In this document: positions 33,801 to 44,700 of the stretch, one piece after another
How the letters are laid out: each line of letters starts with the position of its first letter
How positions within the stretch are numbered: position 1 is the first letter of the stretch
Assembly (NCBI RefSeq): GCF_932526225.1
Contig: NC_064040.1
Coordinates: 2,827,894-2,891,893 of the forward strand
Origin: Nematostella vectensis
Lineage: Eukaryota > Cnidaria > Anthozoa > Actiniaria > Edwardsiidae
Length of the DNA stretch: 64,000 bases
Direction: 5' to 3'
Translations under genes and position numbers: made by a program
Notes under the pieces: model-generated
The model's database searches: none
The model's input: the letters and a program-made list of their open reading frames with translations, nothing else
Told to the model about the DNA's origin: nothing

Positions 33801-36800
33801 TAGTCTGACTGCTCGTTACTCTATTAGTCTGACTGCTCGTTACTCTATTAGTCTGACTGCTCGTTACTCTATTAGTCTGACTGCTCGTTACTCTATTGGT
33901 CTGACTGCTCGTTACTCTTTTAGTCTGACTGCTCGTTACTCTATTAGTCTGACTGCTCGTTACTCTATTAGTCTGACTGCTCGTTACTCTATTAGTCTGA
34001 CTGCTCGTTACTCTATTAGTCTGACTGCTCGTTACTCTATTGGCCTGACTGCTCGTTACTCTATTAGTCTGACTGCTCGTTACTCTATTAGTCTGACTGC
34101 TCGTTACTCTATTAGTCTGACTGCTCGTTTATTAGTCTGACTGCTCGTTACTCTATTAGTCTGACTGCTCGTTACTCTATTAGTCTGACTGCTCGTTACT
34201 CTATTAGTCTGACTGCTCGTTACTTTATTAGTCTGACTGCTCGTTACTCTATTAGTCTGACTGCTCGTTACTCTATTAGTCTGACTGCTCGTTACTCTAT
34301 TAGTCTGACTGCTCGTTACTCTATTAGTCTGACTGCTCGTTACTCTATTAGTCTGACTGCTCGTTACTCTATTAGTCTGACTGCTCGTTACTCTATTAGT
34401 CTGACTGCTCGTTACTCTATTAGTCTGACTGCTCGTTACTCTATTAGTCTGACTGCTCGTTACTCTATTAGTCTGACTGCTCGTTACTCTATTGGTCTGA
34501 CTGCTCGTTACTCTATTAGTCTGACTGCTCGTTACTCTATTAGTCTGAACGTTGTTACGTGTTTTTTTCCGCCTATATCATTGTCTGTACTTTTTCACGT
34601 TGATTTCATTGTAATGTGCCATCGTATTCCTCGTATTCAAACTGAACCATCGCAGGGCTAGAAAGGACCTTCTAGCTTCCCACAAAGACGCCTGGAAGAC
34701 GCTGTGGAGCACAGGGCGCATAGACGTAGAGGGTGACCTCCAGCTCTCCCAGGCCATCTACAGCAGCATGTACAACATACTGAGCTCCACCCGGGCCGAC
34801 TGGCCGTACGGGCTGAGTCCGGGGGGGTTACCGGGAGGTGAGGAGTACATGGGCCACACCTTCTGGGACCAGGACATCTGGATGTACCCGTCTCTTGTGC
34901 TGTTGCAGCCTGACCTCGCCCGGGCGTGCCTGCAGTACCGGTACCACAGGCTGCCCGCTGCGAGGCTTATTTCGCAGAAGTTTGGAATGAAAGGTTTTTA
35001 ATGATACACTTTGCTAATATAGTTAATATGTTGCTAATAAGAAAACAGATAATTTTGAACGCAAACCCTTCATTTAACGATTATCTTTTTTTTTTCACGT
35101 AGAAAGAACCTAGTATTTCACGTAGGAAGAACCTATAATTTAAACGCGGATAACTCGAACTCCTCGCCTAATTCTAGCTAGCGTTTTTTTTCTCTAGCAT
35201 TCTGTTAATTTGGACATAATAATGCCCCTTCGATCCCTTGGTGTCATTCCCGTCACTCACTCTTCATCACTATCCATTTTCGTCATGCTTCCACATTTTA
35301 GAGGATATGACGCCATGGGATTACACAGAATTCTTCCTAGCACTTTTCCAGGCTTTGCGAATTTCATGTTTATCGTATCACTGCTGTAAAGTTTTTAATC
35401 CTCCTGTGGCAATAAGCCCATGGTAGAATTTTCCTACGTTATTACTTCAATACACTGCTCCTCTCTCCCAGGGGCAATGTTCCCGTGGGAGAGCTCCCTC
35501 AGTGGGGTCGAGACCTCGCCAGGGCTGGTGTATGGCGAGACACAGGTCCACATCACGGGGGACATCGCGTACGCCGCAAAGCTCTACTGGTGGGCTACTA
35601 AGGACCAGCAGTGGATGAGGGAGACTGGGTACCAACTTGCTACTCAGACCGCAGAGTACTGGGCCAGCAGGGCTAATTACCGTGACGCCGCTGACCAGTA
35701 TGTGATCCAGTACGTCATGCCCCCCGACGAGTATCAGTTCCCTGTGGACAACTCGGTTTACACGAACGTCGTGGCCAAATTGAACCTGGAGTTCGCCATT
35801 CAGGTTTGATAGCTTTTAACTCGTTTAATGAAAGATTAAATTCTATGTACTCGCTGCTCATTTTTTTTTTCGAAGCCAAAAAGCTCCTCGAATCTACGGT
35901 TGCTCGCACGCACAGGTAAACGCACTCCAAGAACTCTTTCTTGTCCGATGCACACAAGGGATCTTTGCTGGACAAACCACAGCTAGCCTAAGCTTCCAAT
36001 GTGTCTCTGTTTGTTTACCGTGTGATCACTAGAGAGACAAATAGCGACCTTTGGCTACCTGTGGACAAAACAGACAGCATTGCTGGTCACCCGACGACGT
36101 GAAACTGTTTGAGCAGTTTTTTGATTGTTATATGGATATTTGTTTTCCGTTTGTTATATGGATATTTTTTCGACGCACTACGTCTTTGTTCGAGTCTGTT
36201 TCGTATGCATTTAAGACGCATTTCTCCTTGCGTTTTTGTTGTTCTGTGTAAGATTTATTCACCAAATCATACATCCTTGTTTATGCTTTCCTGTATTTAT
36301 AGTCATTCTATGTAGGTGGTAGTTCATTTGTTGTCGAGACGTTATTCAAAGTATTATACCAGTGCATAATATGATTTCAACCGCCTTAAAAAATGAAAAT
36401 GTATAGTTAGAGTTTTCCTTTTTTTCCCACATGTAATTTAAACTTCAGATATCAAAGATCTTGGGCAAATACTATCCAAGCAGATGGGAGTGGATCAGGG
36501 ATAAGATGTACATTCCATTCGACACCGAGCGCCACTACCACCCGGAGTTTGACGGCTATCATCCGGGCATTAAGGTCAAGCAAGCAGATACCATCCTGAT
36601 TGGGTACCCACTTATGTTCAACATGAGCAAACAGGTAGCAAATATTAAATATTCTTGTTTTGAAAACTATCGTTTTTCTAGCTCGCTTGCGTAATTCCAT
36701 TCTATGACATTACGTACGTTTTGGACTATCACAGATAGATTTTCCGCTCCGGGAGCATTTGATCGATCTGCAAGGCATGAAGATGTATAAAACAGAACTG

Positions 36801-37876
36801 ATTAAGTGATTATGATTGTCTGCTATTAACTCCACAGAACTGTTGTAGGCTTTGAAATAATGCTGGGAGGCGGGGACAGACAGACAAAGTTATCAAGAAC
36901 ATATTGTGGGGCACAGCCACGACCCTACTGGTCATTCCCTGATAATCTTTTCTAAATATTAAGGGGGGGAGAACACGTGCCCGTACGATTCATGTTTGCT
37001 ATTGGTTAGCTGGAGGACATGTTAACTCATGTAGCACGATTTTTAGATTCGTCGAAATGACCTTGAGATGTACGAGAAGGTGACGGATCGTAATGGCCCG
37101 GCTATGACCCATTCCATGTTTGCGATTGGTTGGCTGGAGGTTGGCGACAAGAAAAGGGCAGCCAAGGCATTTGCTAGAAACTATGAAAATATTCAGGGAC
37201 CCTTCAAGGTGAGCAGATAACGACTGGCGGATTTACAAACAAAAATACAAACTAACTCACTTATTCGCATATAAACAAACGAAGGACATATGAACGGGTA
37301 TATGAAAACGAAGAACAAACTGACAAACGGATGTACCGACCGGTGGTTAGACGGTAAAACAAATGGTTGGAGAGACAGGTAGAAAAGTGCTTACAAGTAA
37401 TAGGTAAGCATTCTTACTCAATTTTAAGGAATTAGAATTACAGAGCTAAGGGCTAGGCGTCCAAATAACGGGGATCCGTTGTTTAGTTCAGAGAAAAGCA
37501 ACCAATTTGTGATATCCACCAGGTATGGACTGAGCAGAGCCACAGTCGCGGTGCCGTCAATTTCATCACGGGCGCCGGGGGGTTCCTCCAAGGCCTGCTC
37601 CACGGCTACGGGGGCGTGCGAGTACGCGAGGACAGTCTCGAGATCAATCCCACCCTACCCCCCTCAACCACCAGGCTCACCCTCACGGGTGTTCATTACC
37701 TTGGCAGCGTGATCGACATAGCCTTAGACGCATCACGTGTTAACGTGACGTTGACGTCTACGTCACAGATTGCGCCTAGTTTGGAAGTGGTGGTCAGCGG
37801 AGTGTCCAGAGTGCTGATGGAGGGACAGACAGTAAATATACCAAGCGGAAAGGCATTTGTGCGCATGCGCGCATAG
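24852..37876 (+). CDS. PGGHG: Protein-glucosylgalactosylhydroxylysine glucosidase-like protein (GH65), copy 1
   Basis: Seven exons with matching phases: 24852-25457, 25802-25992, 34656-34993, 35472-35803, 36449-36634, 37047-37208 and 37523-37876. They give 722 residues, close to the roughly 737 of vertebrate PGGHG (ATHL1). The enzyme family removes glucose from the Glc-Gal-hydroxylysine units of collagen. Hallmarks are MASVANGYLGT near the N-terminus, the ADWPYGLSPGGLPGGEEYMG and HTFWDQDIWMYP block (about residues 310-345), PPDEYQFPVDNSVYTN (about 462-477, holding a candidate catalytic acid), QADTILIGYPL and GAVNFITGAGGFLQG. The first 20 residues (ILITLFLLYQATSA) look like a signal peptide, suggesting a secretory location. 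Oddities: intron 2 is 8.66 kb because of a minisatellite, and the donors of exon 3 (AAAG|GTTTTT) and exon 4 (CAG|GTTTGA) are weak. Splicing of the gene is inferred, and reduced efficiency is possible. An AATAAA lies 45 nt after the stop. Confidence 0.93.
26276..34548 (+). repeat. 8.3-kb minisatellite of a 24-bp unit with higher-order structure
   Basis: About 345 tandem copies of a 24-bp unit (TCTGACTGCTCGTTACTC then TATTAG) fill intron 2 of the first PGGHG gene. Variants include GGC or GGT for AGT, CCG for CTG, GAAGGCTC, and a 20-bp form with TCGTTTATTAG. Because 24 is a multiple of 3, long frames coding SLTARYSI repeats appear and are broken by the 20-bp variants. Blocks are duplicated: 28575-32752 shows a 2172-bp period (for example the GAAG variant at 28575 and 30747), a partial third copy starts near 33613, and an inner 648-bp period links 27367 and 28015. 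The left flank (25996-26275) is a degenerate CGTCTG-rich tract that may be the ancestral sequence. Confidence 0.97.
36989..37017 (+). repeat. Fragment of PGGHG exon 6 copied into the preceding intron
   Basis: ATTCATGTTTGCTATTGGTT followed by AGCTGGAGG nearly matches ATTCCATGTTTGCGATTGGT followed by TGGCTGGAGG in exon 6 at 37111-37140, about 122 bp downstream. The copy carries an in-frame TAG where the exon has TGG. Confidence 0.75.
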
Positions 37877-38747
37877 GTGTGTAGGGTCTTTTGTACCGCA
37901 GTATCTTTTATTCGTTCCCCAATAAAAAAGAAATCACATGCCTTAGAATTGTCTTATTGTGTTACTGCGCTTCGTAAATCATATCAACTTTGCGTTGGAA
38001 AAGCCTTTTGATAGCATGCCAAATTTCAGACTGTTCTTTCTGGAAATAAAAACAAAATAACCCGCTACAATTAATATACGATGTGTGTTATGCAAGTTAA
38101 AACAATATAGAAAGGTGTAAAATAGATTTTCGATGAATATGCGAAGGCCAAGTGTTTGTACGGATTTTGTAATTCATTATAAATGTTTTGCAAGGATTGT
38201 CACTTGGATGGATTCGCACAGGAAACCCACTTGGATGGCTTCCAACACGAAATTCATTATTTTTGGTAATGACATAGTGACAAAGAGACTTTGTTCGGCA
38301 CAATATTTTCTAAAAATAAAATTAATTATAAATCCCTGATAAAAATTCCTTTTAAGCCCTTTAAATATATTTGCAATGGTATATTTCTAAAATTATTTAT
38401 GTTACATTTATCAGCTTCTCTTCTTTGAGAGGAGTTATCAGACAATAGTGCCCTCTGTGTTACGTCACACCTGGAGATAATCAAACACAAGCCAAGAGTC
38501 CTGCAGACAGTTATCTCAGCCGACTAAGAATCCCGCGAATGGACTCACGAAACATCACGTTATCACATGAACAATGGTACTCAATCTGACCTCGAGGATT
38601 AACAACAACTGAGCATACGCATTCCTTGAGCTAGGGCCAAGGAACAGCACCTCAAAACCATTCCCTTTAAACATATGAAAAGCCTGCTGTAGTCTTTAAG
38701 ACCGCAACTGAACCGCGTCTTAACGCGACTGAACCGTGCGTGAAAGG
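37877..38747. other. Spacer between the tandem PGGHG genes
   Basis: These 0.87 kb hold the 3' end of copy 1 and the promoter of copy 2. No TATA box stands out. A short tandem repeat of CACTTGGATGG occurs near 38200-38240 (TCACTTGGATGGATTCGCAC and CCACTTGGATGGCTTCCAAC). No other gene is visible. Confidence 0.6.
37921..37926 (+). promoter_or_regulatory. Polyadenylation signal AATAAA, first PGGHG gene
   Basis: AATAAA lies 45 nt after the TAG stop and is followed within about 40 nt by a T/G-rich tract (GTCTTATTGTGTT), the usual arrangement for cleavage and polyadenylation. Confidence 0.65.
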
Positions 38748-41700
38748 ATGGCGTTAAGACTCGCCGGAGTTTCCTTGCGTTTGTTATGGGTACTAGTAAT
38801 AGCAGTCACCGGGCTTAAGCCTAGAAAACCCTCAGATACCTGCTTCGTCACAAAAGAACTCCCTTTCCATGTAAGCACTTCGTCTATCACCGAAAGCAAA
38901 GCGGGTAACTTTATGGCCTCCATAGCGAACGGGTATGTAGGCACAGTGGTGATGAGTAACTCAGTGCATGTGTCAGGTCTGTTTAACGGCAAAGGATGGC
39001 CCAAGAGGTACCCGATCTATCCGATTTACATGTCTGAACACGCGCACCGTGCGCGCCTACCATCCACCGCCTCGATCTCTTTCAAGGTGCACGATAACGA
39101 TGTCGTTTATATCAATGGGACGCGCTCGTACGCGCTGGACGTCAAAACTGGAGTGTTTTACAGCTGGTTCGAAGAGACTAATGAGAATGGGTCGCTGTTC
39201 ATCGAGATGCGCTACTATGCGCACAGAGAGAGGCGGAATCTGCTGATAAACGAGATCACTATTAAGAATGACTTGAACAAGGAAATCACCCTGGACTTGA
39301 GTAACAACTATGGGAATTTCTCAAAGGACGTCAAGCTAACTCAGCACACGGTCAGCGAAAAAGAGGAGCTGGAAATTGCATTTGGAAAGGTAATATTGGA
39401 AGTTATGGGGTTTCACCTCGCCTATCCCTCGCCTTTATCAGTTTTGAAACGAAATTTTAAAGATCTTTGATTTGATAAGAATTTCTTAGAAGGACCGATC
39501 CTTGGCCTGTGTGACCTCTATGAGTCAAAGTACCTATTGCAGGTTTTTAATCTTTGGTGAGTTTTAGTGGCGCAGTAATAACAGGGGGGGGGGGGGGGGG
39601 TCTGCATGTCGGTAGTCAGTTAAAAATTCCATAATTTGTCGGTAGTCGGTACGAATTATCAGTCTTTCTAAGTTAGTGTTCGCAATGATTTATTGATAAT
39701 AAATTAATTATGGATTAATAATTGGCAGAAAAGTTGATGCAACAGGAAATAGTGCATATACTAAAATGGCTTAATTTAAGTAGATTGACCGATGGAAGTA
39801 AAACTTATATTAAAAAATCAAACTTCGGTAATTGGCAAATATTTTTGTCGCTAGTCACTAGTTCATTTTTTGTCGCTAGTCGGTTACCCCATCCAGATCC
39901 TGAATAATAAAAAAGATACTTTTTGTCTTTGATCGAAATTACTTTAATTAATGTATCTTAATCTAAGCTTTAAAGCTATACGATGGTTTCGAATCTCAAT
40001 ATAACATGCATATATAAGCCTGTTTCGTGGTTGCCCGCTCATCATAAAATTTATTTATATAGTATATGAGTGATGGTAGTAATATATTCTTAATAAATCA
40101 AAAGTGTATGTTATGGGGGGTGTCCGCTTTATAAAGGTTTTATGAGTGGAGTTTGAATAGAGAAAGTGTATGTTATGGGGGTGTCCGCTTTATCAAATAA
40201 AAATATATAAAATAAGCGCAAAAATACAAAGACAGGTTTAGAATGCTTTAGCACTATTGTCTATGTATCGTCCAGAGATCAGGATTCAGCCATTTATACG
40301 TTAACCATGAGCCACTGCGGGTTACAATACATAGATTCGGTTGTTGAAAGCAGCAGTGGTTCATGATTACAGAAACAACAAGAATGTCATAGCTTTATAA
40401 ATCTTGATTTGCATTGCAATTACCCATATTTGCTTATCCATTTGATACCCATTAAGCACTGCGGGTTATGAGACAGTTTATCCGAGGGCAACCGTTTCAA
40501 AGAGAAGTTATAACTCCAAAAGGGGAGTAAAAAACCGAGGTACAAAATGACTCCCTTTTTGGAGTAATTTTTTACTCCCTTTTTTCTACTCTCTCAAGGG
40601 AGTAGATTTTACCCCTGTAGGGGAGTAACTTAAGGTAGTGATTTACTAGGTTGCTTGCTATTACTCCATTAAAGGAATACAATTTACACTCAAAATGGAG
40701 TTATTTTTTACTCCTTTTTTTTCCTACTCTCTCAGGGGAGTAGATTTTACCCACTTTACGGGGTAGTTAAGTGGATTAATTTACTAGGTTGCTTGGAGTT
40801 ACTCCATTAAAAGAGTATAATTCGCCCTCAAAATGGGAGTTAATTTTTACTCCCTATTTTGTTATTTCCCCCTACTAATTGGGTAACTAAAGGGATGATT
40901 TCAACCCTCTCCCCCCTGTTTTTACAAAATGGCCATTTAAACTCCACCTACTTCAGGGGTTAATACTGGAGAAAGTAGAGTAATTTAGAAACACCAAGGA
41001 AAAGACGTTATTATGAATTTGACAAATCATTTAATTAAACAATTCAGTTTAAAAAATAACAAAAATATAAGTTGAAAAAATGTTTGAAAAATAATAGTCA
41101 TTTGACATAAGGTATCCAGGACAAAATTACTAACAAGTGTCCCAACATAACAAAGCTGAAACAAACATAACACAATATTATTTTTCTATAACAACTTTAA
41201 CAGCTTTTGAACATTACCCTTTTTGGCGTCATTACGGTTTTCCAAAAGAACTGCCTCCTCCTCCATCTTTGTATATTCAGATAAGAAGCTAGAAGCCTAA
41301 TGCCTCTATATGCACCATTAAAATTTGAACCTGATAGGCTAGCTAGAAAAGATAACTAGGTTCTTCATATGCAGGGTTTACTGTGATCAGAATATACGGA
41401 CAAAAACCAACTACAGTAACATTAGATATTCAAAATAAATATCTGGACAAATTTTAGGTGCAAGACTGATTACTAGGTTTTTACTAAGCTAAGTTATTCA
41501 ATTTTGTGCTTCAAGTAACAGTTTATAAAGCATAGGCGCTTTAGATGTAAGTACAGTGATTAGTGAATAACTTAAGTTTACGAAGTTTTTATTCGTTTCT
41601 TGCGATTTACGCATTGATACATTCCTTATACCTCAAACTTCTTTCTTTTCTGGCTTTCAACTCGAGCACATTTTACTATCTCTATCATAATGTCCTGCGA

Positions 41701-44700
41701 AGATAATAAGAGAAACACATAAGAAGGTAGTATTGCTTTGGAAGATAACAAAGAATCACAAAACATATCAGTCTAGTTCGAGAAATCCGCTCACGAACGA
41801 TGATTTGATGCTGAAGTTGGTCGCAAAAATCACATTTAGTAGCCCCTCTCGGCCACTAAAGCGAGGGACGCCCGGTACATTTTGGTTTTACGGGCCCTGG
41901 TGAGCCGTCTTCTATCTGCAAAGCGGGACTTCTTTTTTTTATAATCTCAAGTAGCATTTCTTTTAGAAACAATATATATTATTTTATAATGTTCAAATCG
42001 GATCTAAGAATTTTATACGATTATCACCCTACCTATCTTTCTTTTAAATGCAGTACTAATTATTCTGAGCGAATTTTGAAAGTACACCACATAAAACTCA
42101 TGTTCGAGTCCAAGCCTGTCTTTGATTACATTTCTTATTGTTGTAGTATAGCTGACAATATATGCAAGTATGGCGAGGCCTGTTCTTGTATTGAAAATGT
42201 TCTTTTAGGATTTCCTAAGAATTTCATAAGAGTTCCTAAATTGTAGAACTTCAAATCTTCTTCCTAAGATTTTCTTATTCAAATTATTTCAATTTTCTGG
42301 TCTACTGCTTATACTAGGAAATCCTAGGAATTTTTCGGAAGTTTAATCATATTTTGTTGTTTTGATCGAACTTAGGAAATCTTAGGAAACTCCTAGGCAC
42401 AGGGTAGAGTTTTTTGTCTCAATACAAATAAATACGATAAATTATTATTTTTATATTTTGTCTTATATATTAAAGACTATCGTTTTCCTTCTTAAATTCA
42501 GCTAATTCAGAGTAAAAACAACAACTCTCTTTATTTTATATATTTGGAGTGGTTTGTTACTGCTCTAAAAGGATACAGCTGGAGTAAAAACTACTCTTTC
42601 AACACGAGATGGCTGGAGTAGTTTTTACTCTTCAAAACCTACCCCCTAAAAGGAGTACTTTTTTACTCCATTATTTGACCAACAAGAGTGAAAATTACTC
42701 TTTTTCTAATAAACATTCGATACTTATTCTCAACAGAGTAAAACTTACTCCGTTAAGGGAGTAAACAAAAAAAAAATACTCCTCAGTGGAGTAGTTTTTA
42801 CTCCAATAAAGGAGTTCAAATTACTCCTTTAAAAGTACTCCATCGCAAAGAGTAGTTTTTACTCTCTGAGTGGAGTAAAAATAACTCCCTGAAACTAACA
42901 GTGCACCTTATTAAAATAGCTGTATACGCCTCTTCATTGGGGGATTGGAGCACTTTCTCGACTAACAAACGCAGACGCGGCTGCAAAGGAGACTAACACT
43001 TGACACACTGTTCACGTCTGCATCTTTTAATGCAGGTTAACATTCCCGAGGAAAAATTCGGTCTCCAGCCGCAAGTTGCGCTTGCATTTCGCGACATCAA
43101 GGAACACATCTTTATTAACGCGTCCGAGTGGCGCACGTGGTATTACATCACAGCCATAGCAACCAGCATAGATACCAAGTTCGACCCATGGAGACAAGCC
43201 GAGGGGGCCTGGAAGGAGGCTATGAGGTAAGATGAAATTCCAATGTGATTTTACTATTTTAGAACCAAACTGTTGTAGAGGTGCCCTTTAAGTTACTTTA
43301 TCGGCACTGCTGTACATGCAAACCTTACTTACGAAAGCCCCCATAATAGGCCCCTAGTCATGCCCTGATAAACCTCACACTATCCTGTGAGATATAGAAA
43401 CTGTGAGATAGATTTGAGGCATTACATCAAGGTTCTTAAGCCTAAGAGGAGTCGGGAGTCGGGGATCCGAGGGAAACTCTTTGTACTCGATATCATTAAT
43501 TCCGTATCAGGGGCCTCGGAGTACCTTGAAAAGTGTCAGGGTGGACAGGGTAGTTTTCCATACACAAAAGTTGCTTTAATTTATCAAAATTGCTAATGTT
43601 CCTGGCAATAATTTAGGCTGTAGTTAAAGCCTCCACAGCCCCTCCTCGGCCCTTGTATCGTATGTCTTTTACTTTCAGGGATAAGGGACAATTGCTATGG
43701 CTTTACGCCAAAGGCTAGGAGATGCTCTGAGTAGCCTTTCATGGTTATTAATTCGTTTTTTATGTCTTTACCCCCAGGGATAAACGGCACTTGCTTTGGC
43801 ATCACACCAAAGCCTGGGAGGAGCTGTGGGAATCCGGCAAAGTCGATGTCGTGACAAAGGACAAAAGTTCTCACCTTGGACAAGCCATCTACGGCAGCTT
43901 ATACTACCTACTGTCGTCCACCCGGGCCGACTGGCCGTACGGGCTGAGTCCGGGGGGGTTACCGGGAGGAGAGGAGTACATGGGTCACACCTTTTGGGAC
44001 CAGGACATCTGGATGTACCCAGTCATGGTGCTCCTGTACCCTGATCTTGCGCGCGCGTCGTTGAGGTATCGGTATGATCGCCTGCCTGCCGCGAGGAGGA
44101 TCGCGAGAAAATGGGGTTACAAAGGTAAGTTTTGCATTTAGTGTTTATACCGAAAAAGGCATCAGGGTGGAGATGTAAAGGTAAGTTATGTTCTTAGTTT
44201 TTTTACATTCAAACAGGCGCGTGTGTTACTTGTTTAACAGACGCATATACAGGCATTTAAGTTAGCCTTTCGGTTACTGTCGGAATTGAAATTGGATGAT
44301 TTTAATGTTTCCAAACCGAAGCAGAAAACCCCGTGAGAATGCCCAGGCCCGTCTTACAGCTTTATCGCAGTTCTTTGTTTTCTTAAAAAACGTTTAAAAC
44401 ACATGTTTAGTTCTTACCTGTGGTAAGAACAATTAGGTATAGCCTTCGGCGTTCTTCTGATAGTTGTTTTAGACAACCGAGGGCCACTGAAATCCTTTCT
44501 CTCTGTATTCAATGGCGGAAGTGGGAATTTATGAAAACTAAGAAAGTCTTGACAAACATACGCGGGCTCGCTGCTTGTATCAGATGCAATTTATTTTGTT
44601 TGATCACAACAGGTGCAATGTTCCCGTGGGAGAGTTCCCTCAGCGGAATCGAGACTTCACCCGGCGAAAAGTACGGCCGCTATCAAAACCATATCACAGG

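Noticed and set aside
26205..34140. Long open frames coding SLTARYSI repeats
   Set aside because: They are a by-product of a 24-bp tandem repeat, lie inside a phase-supported PGGHG intron, and are broken by 20-bp unit variants.
41989..42246. 85-codon frame in PGGHG copy 2 intron 1
   Set aside because: It lies in AT-rich sequence inside the probable repeat block, with no domain features.
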